Below, piece by piece: positions 13,501 through 22,740 of a stretch of 30,729 nucleotides of DNA (positions within the stretch are counted from its first letter, which is position 1; each line of letters starts with the position of its first letter). Origin of the DNA: Didymodactylos carnosus (lineage: Eukaryota; Rotifera; Eurotatoria; Philodinida; Philodinidae); NCBI GenBank assembly GCA_905250885.1, contig CAJNOQ010001520.1, forward strand, positions 1 to 30,729, written 5' to 3'. The translations under genes were made by a program, and so were the position numbers. Under the pieces are notes generated by a model, which was not told the DNA's origin, did no database searches, and saw only the letters and a list, made by a program, of their open reading frames with translations.

Positions 13501-13669
13501 TCGCAGCAATATGACGAATTTCATCGAGATATTCGACGGGTATTTCTTTACCTTCTGCTGCATCCAAAGCAATTATGATCATCTGAGCAATGAGATGAGT
13601 AGATACTAAAAAATTAACAAGAGATGAAATATTAATTAATGAAAATCTGCATGTCCAACTTATGGACAT
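1550..13669 (-). CDS. Giant HEAT-repeat / SecA-motor / OTU-like multidomain protein
   Basis: Exon 13669-2266 (3,801 codons) joins exon 2208-1550 through a 57-nt intron, giving about 4,020 residues. Residues ~1-1900 are helical repeats of HEAT/ARM type. A SecA-type ATPase follows: Walker A LTGEGKST (~1925), VYGTSSQFQFDLLR, Walker B DVIIIDEVDSMLID (~2038), YGLTGT (~2206), ATNLAGRGTDL (~2330) and GRTSRQGNRGTS (~2370). After this come an OTU-like domain (~2495-2600), a TPR-like stretch (~2710-2770), a Gly/Ala-rich hydrophobic segment (~3126-3230) and a protease-like end (~3650-3790). Bacterial SecA (about 900 residues) drives proteins through SecYEG; the preprotein-binding insertion is not obvious here, so a true translocase role is doubtful. 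The long helical array suggests a scaffold. Splicing argues against bacterial contamination. The start is uncertain: ATG 13669, an ATG at 13582, or an extra upstream mini-exon. Confidence 0.9.
2020..2090 (-). repeat. Short tandem repeat coding a Lys/Glu/Asn-rich linker
   Basis: Plus-strand TTCCTTCGATTTATT-like units repeat about four times. On the minus strand they code the KENKSKENKPTEVKPKEN linker in the last exon of the giant gene. The unit is a multiple of three, so copy number can vary without loss of frame. Confidence 0.6.
2209..2265 (-). other. Last intron of the giant SecA gene (57 nt)
   Basis: Minus strand: donor GTGAGTAATT at 2265, acceptor TTTATTCTAG ending at 2209. Without splicing the frame stops two codons into the intron. 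With splicing, ACA T joins TG ACG (phase 1) and the frame continues into the 218-codon last exon. Consensus donor and pyrimidine-rich acceptor make this a firm call. Confidence 0.85.
13606..13667 (-). other. Candidate first intron of the giant SecA gene (62 nt)
   Basis: The first ~22 codons after the ATG at 13669 read as AT-rich, intron-like sequence ending TTAATTTTTTAG at 13606. A weak donor GTCCATAAG at 13667 would join a 13-nt mini-exon (ATGAGAATCACAT, 13680-13668) in phase with the codons TCT ACT CAT. The acceptor looks real. The donor is weak, so the first exon may instead lie further upstream, or translation may start at the ATG at 13582. Confidence 0.35.
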
Positions 13670-13680
13670 GTGATTCTCAT

Positions 13681-15129
13681 GTTATCAGCCAGAATTTCAT
13701 AAAAAAACTGCTAAGAAATACACCAAATGGTGGCCTGTTAGTCTTTGACATCTTACCGTTTTCTGATGAAAACGAACTCATCAGTGATGTAATACTTGAT
13801 TTATTGTGATAATATCTTGAATTTCAATCTAAAAATAAAAATTCTTTGTCTTGTATGATCCTTTTCGAGTTACTGATTTAAATCATATTTAATCTCTAGA
13901 AAGTTATTAATTATCTAATTAATCAGTTTCGATGTAAACAATTATTAATTATCGTATAAAAGTCTAATAAAACAAAAAAACACGTTATTGTCATTAGAGT
14001 GGCAAGCTGAGGTGTACCTGGATATGCTCTCTCTGAGCTCTAATAACATTAATTTAATTTTTAAGTAAGAAAGTAAGAAACATTTCTCAATGATATTCGA
14101 GTATGAAAAGAGGCAGTTCATATATAGGAACATAAAAATTCAACAAACAATTTATCTTAATGTCGATGAATCCTTATGTAGCGATCTTTATGAAAAAGAA
14201 AACTGTACGAGAAGATCTCTCAAAAATAAAGTGTTTCTTAAGATAATTGACAAACTGATTTCATGATGTTTTACCCGGTTTTTTCTTCAGGAACATAATG
14301 CAATCAAGGTGTATCATTCACCTGACTCGCTTCGAGACTGAGCTTAAAATAAAGTATACAGGAATTTTATTTGTAAACCATTCTCCCTACTCGTCATAGA
14401 AACCACGTTAACGGTTTTTTAAACTGTTTTTTGAGCTTCAGTCTCAGACTTCTCTAAGTTCTCCCATGTTCGCCTCAATTATAATTGAGAAAGTTAAGAA
14501 AGCAGATATAAACTGCAAAAGAGATTCGAGTATAAAAGTGGTCTTTAGATCGTTTTAATAAAAAGTATCTTATATAATAGACACTGTTTAAAATGTGAAG
14601 AAAAACGTAGATATCTTCAATCACACACGTGTATGTCATATAAGTGATATACAGAAAAAAATGTGTATCTGTATTTAAATTCTTTTACATTGCAAAATGT
14701 TAGAAAAGTATATGTGCCTTATATATAAAACATTCTCTTTCGTATGAAATATATAGTAACTTTCGTTAAATGAGAAATAAATGCCGTTATGGAGATATCA
14801 CGCACGTGCTCTTGTTTTCTTCATGTATCAGATATTAGGACACTCTTTTAAGTTAAGAAAAGAAATACACTTTTATGGTTGACTTCAATCATCTTCAGAA
14901 TTTTGTTTATGCGATCGATACACGTGTATTTGTTCGTAAGAAATGTCGAAATATGGAAGATTTGGGCTACAAGATTCCGCAAAAAACTTTTCTGGCAACC
15001 CCCTTGGAAAAAAGGCGCCAAATTTTGATATGCAATGTGTAGTGTGAAAAATATCGGATAAAAGTAGAACAAAAAAGACCAGACAATGGTCTTTTCTCTA
15101 TTCTATCTGAAAGGTCATAAAACATACAC
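13681..15129. other. Intergenic, no gene seen
   Basis: About 1.4 kb upstream of the giant gene. It is AT-rich and stop-filled on both strands. It should contain the promoter and 5' leader of that gene, but no clear TATA or initiator can be picked out. The open frames at 13945-14133 and 14848-15072 have no motifs and skewed low-complexity composition. One diverged dispersed repeat (13764-13830) is listed separately. Confidence 0.5.
13764..13830. repeat. Diverged dispersed repeat, copy 1
   Basis: TGATGAAAACGAACTC...CAGTGATGT...AATTTCAATCT resembles 26805-26873 (TGATGAAAATGAATCT...CAGTGATGT...AATTTAAATCT) in the same orientation, with small gaps. The family is unknown and no termini are visible. 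Confidence 0.35.
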
Positions 15130-15415
15130 TAGGCATCTAGCAAAATTGGAGATATCTCTTCTAGCACAAGATATGCGTGTGCAAACATTGCGATATATGT
15201 GACGTAAAAGAACGAGGAAGATAAAAGAAGTTTAAAAAAATGTTGAAAGAATAAAATGGTCAATGAAAACAACGCTGCACTGACTTTTCCTCTTTCTTCA
15301 CACGTCAAAACAGAAAAAGAGAATATCTATTATTGATAGATATATACACGGATATCTTGAAGATATACGTTGTGCATGTGCGAGAAGAGATATCTCCAAT
15401 TTTGCTAGATGCCTA
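15130..15415. mobile_element. 282-bp MITE with TA target duplications
   Basis: The element runs from GGCATCTAGCAAAATTGGAG at 15132 to its reverse complement ending GATGCC at 15413. The terminal inverted repeats match over about 33 bp before a first mismatch, then a few more bases, and are flanked by TA on both sides (15130-15131, 15414-15415). There is no coding capacity. TA duplication and short size point to a non-autonomous Tc1/mariner-type element. The near-perfect termini suggest a fairly young copy. Confidence 0.8.
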
Positions 15416-17065
15416 CTGATTTTACTGAGTCGAGATATTGATTTACTATTGTCGAGACGTTTTTTATCGTTCCTCTTTTATTTGCTGAGTATGCATACGA
15501 AACAAAATGATCCAATGGAATTTATGCATTCAAAGCTTCTAACACGTCCTATCCTCCAGAAGAGCAAGATATTAATGGGTGTCATCATCAATTCAGATCA
15601 TATTCATGCTCATGTCATATAAAGTGGTGGTATCTCGTCAACTTTTCGTTGATTTCAGCAGAGAATCTCATCATTAACTTGTGGGAAAAAATTTTAACTG
15701 TCTCAAGGTTGTTCGAACTCGCCATACTCGTGCTTCTCGAATATTATCTCTTTACTTGAGCCGCCTGAATATATCACATTACTCCAATTCGCTCCGTTAG
15801 CAAGTGAGATACGGATGTACGGATACATTATCTTAAACGTACCTTTCGATAGAATTTTGTATTTTTAATGATTTCTTGATTAACTTGATAGCAGTTCTTC
15901 GTGTTGCCAAAACAATAAAAAATGAAGGACGAATATGTGGTAGAATAGTGTGTCGTGCTTTGTGTCCTATTTATAGAATGATACTACGGCAATCGTATTG
16001 GGTACTTATATGTAAGACACGAGGTTATATACTCCTTACTTTGTTTTTTTCTTTCCCAAGCAGGGTTTTCTTCGAAGCAAGCGTGTATATTTTTGTTTCG
16101 GTCGTTAACGGTCAAGCCTGTCGTATTTTTTTTCATTTCTTTTCGATTCTTCCGTTTCTATAGATATCTGTATGCACATTTGTATGACTCTTGTTTTTCT
16201 CTTATCAAATAACAATAAATCCAAAGAGAAGAGAAACCAAGCAGAAAGAAGCCAAAAAGAAAAAAAAGTCTTACTAGATTGTAGAAGAATTGTTTTTACA
16301 TTTTGTAGATATACTAAGGGTAGCACGAAAGTTGAAACAAATGATATGGTCAGTTAATAGATGAGAGACTTGCAAAATATGACAGATGATGACAAGTGAA
16401 AAGGTCCGCGAAAAAATAATGTCATCACTTCAGAAAAGTTTTTGAAAACTTAACATAGAAAAATGTGTGGAGATGCGAAAATTTTAATGCGTCTTTTAGC
16501 TGGAAGTTCGTTAGCTAACTTCGACCAATAAAAGTACGAAGGCCTTGTTGAATAATAGATGTAATCAGCGTAAGAAGTTGAGAGGAGAGGTGTGAACAAG
16601 ATGTTAATGTTGATGAGTTCTTACCAATGGCTCCTAAACCGCCCCAATTTATCAACAAAGCTTGTCACGTCCAAACAGCAATACCCTCAATTTAAAAGAT
16701 ATACTAGAACGCGAAAGCTACCATCCAGACGCTACACAAGTAACTTACAGACACAACCTTACTCTATGGCACATTCTTAGCTTATGAACAGCTTATTTAG
16801 CTAACACACGTGCTGACTTATTTTTTACATAAAATTTAGAAACTTTTTTCGTTTCTTTTTGGTTTTGTTCAGAAATTATCGCGCGTCGGCTTCAGTCTAC
16901 ATCAGAACGTGGGATCAGAAATAAAGAACAAATTTTTTGTTTCACATGACGGAAGAAAGAAAAAGAATCAAGAAAGATATTTGCCGTCGAATATAGTGTA
17001 GATGTGAATAAAGATATCTCCATTTTCGTTAGTTTCGATTATCAGTTTAAGAATTTGATACAAAT
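15416..17065. other. Intergenic, no gene seen
   Basis: AT-rich DNA without convincing exons. Open frames at 15876-16163, 16105-16326 and 16172-16357 overlap each other on both strands and have low-complexity K/R/F-rich products. A 49-codon open stretch at 16638-16784 has ordinary codons but no recognised motif. Confidence 0.45.
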
Positions 17066-17325
17066 TGGAATATTTACAAAAATCAAAAATGAAATTCCGT
17101 ACAAAACCGAGCCCTCTGCAACTTTCTACGGCGTTCAGAAAAAATTGTGGAAGAGTTTTAACACGTAGGTCTTAATTTCTCCGTATACTGGCGCTAATTC
17201 CCAGCTAAATCTCAAGCAGTTTCAGAGTGTTATGTTAAAACTCTTCCACAGCTTTTTCTGAGCACCGTAGAAAGTTGCAGAGGGCCCAGTTTTGTGGAAA
17301 ATTTAATTCTTTACAATATCCACTT
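17066..17325. repeat. Imperfect inverted repeat, MITE-like (~260 bp)
   Basis: The left arm (about 17066-17163) contains CCCTCTGCAACTTTCTACGG and TGTGGAAGAGTTTTAACA. The right arm (about 17227-17325) carries their reverse complements with scattered differences. Arms of up to about 100 bp surround a spacer of about 60 bp. The inner parts match best and the outer parts are diverged with gaps. No target duplication could be fixed. The whole transcript would fold into a hairpin. It is probably an old foldback or MITE element. Confidence 0.65.
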
Positions 17326-17852
17326 CATTTTGAATCTGTATGGTGAAAGTGTATAGTACAAAATCTGTATAGTAGAAATGTCTATATAGTTTTCTCTTCC
17401 GTTACTTTTTCGACATGCATATCTTCAGTCAGACTTCAGTTAAGGTAAAGTTTTTCAGGTTTAGGTAAGTTCCAGTCAGGGACTTATATTGACAGCTAAA
17501 CGTGTACGATTGGGTAGTGACAAAGTGGGAAAAATGCAGTTTATCCATGGTAACTGTGGTCTATTTAAGAGTTTTATTGGACAGTGCTTGGTTCAATAAA
17601 TATTGACACAAAAATGCATTTTGTGTTTAACGGAAACATATCAACTTCTTATTAAAACTAGAAGAGAAAACAGGCCTTTAAAATTTATTTAGGATACTTC
17701 TCACCGGGCAAAAGTGGCTTGCTTGAGATTGACAAAATCCAGATAAGTCATCAACCTTGGCCGTAGGATCAAAAGCTTATCGTATTATCAAACAGAAGAG
17801 AATGCTTGAGATTTTGCGTTACTATACGTTTGCGTTACCTGTATCAGCACAC

Positions 17853-18252
17853 GGCCATTCCACGCGTACCAGCCAAAAAACGTAAGTCCGTTACGTTTTG
17901 TGAAAGTCATAGCTCTTCAGCCGAGCAACATTCACAGTTGGGGAACGCCTTATTTTGTGGCTTAAAGATTTTTCTTTCAAATAGTAATTAAGCAAAGTCT
18001 AGCTCTACCCTAAGGACCTGCGCCTAATTCGTGCCAAAAAAAGCCACTTTGTACAAAAGTGGCGTGTAGCTAAAACATTATGTTACTTAAACTAATCGAC
18101 TGGTAGACTTTGCTTAATTACCATTTGAAAAAAAAATCCGTAAGCTACAAAATAAGACGTTTCCCAACCCTGTACGTTGCTCGGCTGAAGAGTTATCTAT
18201 CTCACAAAACGTCACGGACTTACGTAAAAGTGAACTTTTACGTGGAATGGCC
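17853..18252. repeat. Long inverted repeat with 147-bp arms
   Basis: The left arm is 17853-17999 and the right arm 18106-18252, equal in length, inverted and roughly 80% alike, around a 106-bp spacer. Both ends begin GGCCATTCCACG. Weaker similarity runs outward to about 17806 and 18297. Flanks GCACAC (left) and GCACAG (right) could be a partly preserved target duplication. The translated arms share phrases such as KSVTFCE and SSAEQ, so the arm may derive from an old coding exon or simply mirror itself. The family is unknown. Confidence 0.7.
18043..18063. repeat. 21-nt near-perfect palindrome
   Basis: GCCACTTTGTACAAAAGTGGC lies in the spacer of the 17853-18252 inverted repeat. It pairs with itself apart from one offset base. 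It may be the tip of the larger foldback. Confidence 0.5.
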
Positions 18253-18920
18253 GCACAGCAGTTTGAGAGGAAGGACAAGGAAAATCCAAAGTCTACTCTT
18301 TTTTTTGTCACGAATTTAAACTATTTAATTAAAGGTTTGGAGTTATAGAAAAGGTCTTTATATCAGACGATGCACCGAAATTTCAGCATACGCGCTGAAT
18401 AACTGATTAAATTAAGATCAACTTTTGCAGGCTGATTGTTTGCACATTTACAGGTTTCATTGGCTCTCGAATTGTTTTTATTTAAAAAGCAGAAGTCGTT
18501 TTTCGGTGAAATATATATCTGATGCAATAGGCAAAAATACATATGCATGAAACCTTGAAATATGTCTTCATATCACTCCGTATAGGAACATCCTACCTGA
18601 GCGTCTCTATCAGTTTCTGGAGCCTATTTATCGACTGAAACTAGAGCAGATCACCACTAGACGTTCTAAAATCCCCTAACCCTGCAATAAAAGGTCGCAG
18701 AACTCTCGAGAGAGCTTCGTTTTGTTCAAATTCGATTCTCTATCGAGCTAGCTCCATTTTGAACTTAACATAGTTCAAAACCAGTACACAGCAAATGCCT
18801 CTTTAAAACCAACCCTAAATCCTTCCGCTATCTTTTGTCAAACTATTGAACTGTTATGATGTAATTTTTGACCCTCTATGAGAAGTTTCTTAAAAGGTAA
18901 TTTTCCTATCATATTTATTG
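18253..18920. other. Intergenic, no gene seen
   Basis: AT-rich DNA between the long inverted repeat and the AATCCTAG arrays. The open frame at 18363-18548 (minus) has no motif. Confidence 0.4.
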
Positions 18921-19226
18921 TCCTAGATTCCTAAGAATCCTAGAATCCTAGAATTTCTATGAATCCTGAGAATCCTAGAATCCTAAGAATCCTAAGAATC
19001 CTAAGAATCCTAGAATCCTAGAATCCTAAGAATCCTAAGAATTGTCCTAGGATTCAAGGATTCTAGGATTCTTAGGATTGTTCTTAGAATCTTAAAAATC
19101 CTAGAATCCTTAAGAATCCTAGAATCCTAGAATCCTAAGAATCCTAGAATCCTAGAATCCTCAGAATCCTAGAATCCTCAGAATCCTAAGAATCCTAGAA
19201 TCCTAAGAATCCTAGAATCCTAAGAA
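18921..19226. repeat. AATCCTAG / AATCCTAAG tandem array
   Basis: About 300 bp of mixed 8-bp (AATCCTAG) and 9-bp (AATCCTAAG) units, with some CAG and TTAAG variants. A short segment near 19050-19082 is in the opposite orientation (GGATTCTAGG). It is not a known telomere repeat of this group as far as I recall. It would be prone to hairpins and slippage. Confidence 0.85.
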
Positions 19227-19533
19227 GAGAGTGTGTGAGAATCATTTCATGCCAAAACAGGTTTTCAAAAAACAACTCTCTTTGCCTTAAAATTGTTTAA
19301 TAGATATCCTTACTTAAACCTTGTTTTGAAAGTTTTCTTTTTCCAAAACGTTTCATGTCATACATCACTACATGCAGCTGTACCAACTGATTTCATATAT
19401 CATCCTTTCTTTAAAGATCAAATGTTTTTGAATGCCATACTAATTCAGAAGAGCATTTCACTCTAAAAAACTGTTTTGGAAAATACGAAGTAGTTGAATT
19501 GAGCGCATTAGCTTAAGTAAGAGTATGTGTGGT

Positions 19534-19610
19534 TTTCTTAGGATTGTAGGATTCTAGGATTCTTAGGATTCTTAGGATTCTAGGATTCTAGGATTCTTAG
19601 GATTCAAGGA
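19534..19610. repeat. Inverted-orientation copy of the AATCCTAG array
   Basis: TTCTTAGGATTGTAGGATTCTAGGATT and further units are the reverse complement of the 18921-19226 array. They lie 307 bp away, so the two arrays form a large inverted pair around a unique 19227-19533 segment. Confidence 0.8.
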
Positions 19611-20219
19611 AACGGCAAAATACGCGCCAACTTTTATTATGTTTTCACTGATTTCTCGGAAACAAAACAAAATTTTCCAAAAAGGATACTTAACCTTTTT
19701 TCCACACGTATCGCGATCAGAATGAAGTAAAAGAAAGAATTTTATCTCGAAAATCGGAGGACTAGATAGGTTCGTAGAATTGACCGCCAGCCCCTTTACC
19801 ATTCTGCTCGTACTCCGCAGATTCTGAGTCCAGTTTAGCTTCTAAAGTTACCAGAATTAGCTTTCCAGACTCAGTTTCTGGTGGAAAATAAGAAAAAAGT
19901 GGTTTTGGAATTTCGGGACGCTATCAAACATGAAAATTTCACTGTTTTTTCCTGCAGTTCAAAAAGTCAATATTTTTCAATGTTTTCTTGCAAAAATGAC
20001 GTTGAAAAATCTTAAAAAAAGGAAAATTTGGCTTTTTCCTATATAAGTCGGTGAGCTCTATCCAAAGATGCCAAAAAGAAGTGAAACAAAAATCATGCTA
20101 TATCTTTGAATTGGCAGCACATTATTTCGCTTTCATGTCACAAACTTTATTCAGGATTGGTAGGTGAAGGAAAAGCTTCATACGTGTAAAGCTCGAAAGA
20201 CCAGACACACTTCGACTTT

Positions 20220-20330
20220 CCAAAAGTCAAAAATTATCTTCAACTTTTGGAATAAAACAATCTATATTTTCAACTTTCGATCTATTATTTCGACTATTCA
20301 ACTTTTGATATTCGACTATTCGATGAGATG
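20220..20330. repeat. Degenerate TTCAACTTTYGA / TTCGACTATTC simple repeat
   Basis: Loose repetition of 11-13-nt units built on TTCAACTTTTGA and TTCGACTATTC. Related phrases recur at about 20530-20585. Confidence 0.5.
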
Positions 20331-21455
20331 AGTGTGAGTAGGCTTGTAGAACATTTTAGGTGGACACGTTAGTCGGCTGTGATAGTTGGGGAATATTTAG
20401 GTTTCCAAGTTTGCCAGTTCATTGCTAAATATCCTAGTATATTTATACCCTACTCTACACTAGGATATTCAGGACATTTAGGAACTAAAGTTGCAGCAAA
20501 TGCATTTTCTGCATGATGTCATTCCCTTTTCAACTATGCAAGTTTTCAAGTTTTGATATTCTCTTTTCAACGATTCAACTATTCACGTAAATTTTGTAAT
20601 ATTGAATAACGATATGAACCTATTACTATCCTATATACCTATATACTGCTGCTATATACTATCGGTATATAATGTTAATCAGCGTGACTAATTTATTAAA
20701 ATTTTCTGTTCCGAATTTCTGTAAGACTTTTTTCTATTTTTATCGAAGTTGTCATTTCGGAATTGAGACCCTTTTTTAATCGAATTAATAATTGTGGATA
20801 AAAAAAGTGGTCTGGATTCGAAAGCCTCTCTTAACGATTGATAAAACTTAACAATTCGCATTCGATGGAGACGTAATGTTTCTGATGGTTTATACTTGAT
20901 TGGGACAGAGTATGTCGGGGTTTAGGAATTTTCTTTAAATATGTGCATTCATTATCTCTCTCCAGAAGTTAAAGCGATATAAGAGAAAAAAAGTGAGTAA
21001 TGCAACAAGAATCTTTATAAATTGATTATTTGATATTTCTCGCTTGGAAAAGAAGTGAAGAATACAGTTTTTTTATCTTTCTGCTCTGCTGTTTTACAAC
21101 GTATAATGAGACGATACAAAATCATGCGCTAGTCTATTACATTTCTCTTATATTTCAGTTGGTATATCCATCATTGTACTATGATGAAAAAAAGACGATG
21201 ACCTTGGGGTCATGTTCTCATTAAAATATAGTTCAACAATATGTCTGTATATATTCAGTAGAATAGAGAAGTAGCCGTGAATAGCAGTGACAATTGTTCT
21301 ACTGTTCAAAGAGACCGTGCACCATATCCGATGACATAAATGAGAATATGCGAACAATACATGGTGTGTCATATTTCGAAACTTTTAGTTCATTCTTATT
21401 TTTTGATGAAAATCTCTATGATTTTTCAACGTGAAAATTCGAAAAGGATAAAAGT

Positions 21456-21575
21456 ACTCGTATAGGATAGAGATACATATCAGTCGACTCAGTTTTCGAT
21501 CCTAATTGCGAATATGATATTTTTATTACACAGAACTTGGCTTTTGGTTGAGAAAATTGAAAACTGGTCAGTTTT
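21456..21575. repeat. Dispersed repeat, copy 1
   Basis: ATACATATCAGTCGACTCAG then TTTTCGATC...GAATATGATATTTTTATT...GAAAATTGA aligns with 24795-24900 (TCATTCGACTCGGTTTTCGG...CATATGAGATTTTTATTGCA) and more weakly with 25122-25200. In the minus-strand translation the shared phrase is IKISY followed by SKTEST or PKTESN. The family is not recognised. Confidence 0.5.
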
Positions 21576-22414
21576 TGACACCAAAAATGATTTAAAACGG
21601 AGTTTTCAGACAAAACAGGCAAGGATTAAAACAAGTGACTCGGACAATCGATAGAGCTAGAAAAGTTCTATCGAATGATATATCGCGTGATTTGCTTCCA
21701 TTTGTTCTGACATTAGTAAAATTTACTTTATCCAGTGGAGTGCCACTAATTAGTAATTAAAAAACGATCAGAGATATCGTTTTTAAACTTTTTTGTATGG
21801 AATTATATCTACAAACAATTCTCTATAAAACTACATTGCAATCAATTGAATGCAACATTTATATCGAAAACTAGAAAGGTTTTAAAAGATGCCTCTCAAA
21901 CTAAAAATTTCAATTAATTTTCAATTTAATTAATCATTAACTCTCTCAATACTTGACCAACAAGTTTTTTATTGCATAGACATACCACCAAAGGTGTTCT
22001 CTACAAACTGGCTAAGTTTGAGGGCATGTTTGGGGGGCAGGACACGGCCCGTAAAGTGAAAGATTTTGCCTTCCAAGGGGTTATGGATTTTCTACATATC
22101 TCAACTCTCCAATGAAATTTTTGAATGAGATTTTTACCACATATGTAAGAAACAATGTAGATTTCATCTGGCATATTATCAGGATCTTTAAAGGATTTTT
22201 AGAAACTTCGGAAAAGGAGGTTTTTGTTTGGGTGATGAATGGATTTTGCGTGGATTTGTTTGAGTAATGAATGTTTAACAGTTGTACTCTCATATTTTGG
22301 ATTGCCAGCACCCTGCTACTCCTATAGTAACGCGAGAAAAGAGCATTATTGACTATAGCGAAAACAGTTGAGTAAATTTCATTTAACGCTTTTCACTTTG
22401 CCGCAATAATTTTA

Positions 22415-22708
22415 GTGTCCGCACAACACGAAACTATCACAATCAGGCGACGTCGATTTAATTTAACAACCACGACAGCAACAGCCACGACTCACAATAC
22501 TTCATGGATGATTCTTCCACCTTACATAGTATTAATTTCAGACACCGAATTTTGTAAGAAGCACAACTGCACCATTGCAATAGACGATGAACATTGGCGA
22601 AACGTAGCAGCGAATTACACACCACAACGCGATATCCTCCTTATCAGTATCTCGATGACACTTTCTGCACTCAAATATCTGAATTCTTACATACACATTG
22701 AGAAATAA
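22415..22708 (+). CDS. Possible terminal exon of an unknown gene
   Basis: An open frame of 97 codons begins directly at a splice-acceptor-like CAATAATTTTAG and lacks an ATG for its first 30 codons, so it would have to be a 3' exon. The product has a Thr-rich start (TTTTATATT) followed by WMILPPYIVLI and a soluble-looking tail; no family is recognised. It ends at TAA embedded in AATAAA (22703-22708), with a second AATAAA at 22735. Base composition is less AT-rich than its surroundings. No upstream exon was identified, so this could be a gene remnant or chance. Confidence 0.3.
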   Translation: MSAQHETITIRRRRFNLTTTTATATTHNTSWMILPPYIVLISDTEFCKKHNCTIAIDDEHWRNVAANYTPQRDILLISISMTLSALKYLNSYIHIEK

Positions 22709-22740
22709 AGCATGAAAAACATGCAACTACCGCTAATAAA

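Larger units (their letters stand above)
19611..22414. other. Intergenic, no convincing gene
   Basis: About 2.8 kb of AT-rich DNA. It holds a CAACTTTTGATATTCGACTATTC-like low-complexity stretch (20220-20330), a short hairpin with AATATCCTAGT arms (20427-20475), and one copy of a dispersed repeat (21456-21575). All open frames are under 80 codons, overlap each other and lack motifs. Confidence 0.45.

Noticed and set aside
1550-13669. Giant SecA gene as bacterial contamination
   Set aside because: The 57-nt consensus intron, AATAAA after the stop, and continuity with animal-type spliced genes make a bacterial contig unlikely.
15876-16357. Overlapping open frames on both strands
   Set aside because: They overlap each other, are low-complexity and show no motif; expected by chance in this AT-rich stretch.
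16638-16784. 49-codon open stretch with ordinary-looking codons
   Set aside because: Too short, no start or splice context and no recognised motif.
18921-19610. Telomeric repeat tract
   Set aside because: The unit AATCCTAG/AATCCTAAG is not a telomere unit I know, it is irregular, and it flips orientation.
20427-20475. Hairpin with AATATCCTAGT arms
   Set aside because: Only about 11 bp per arm in AT-rich DNA; not distinct from chance.
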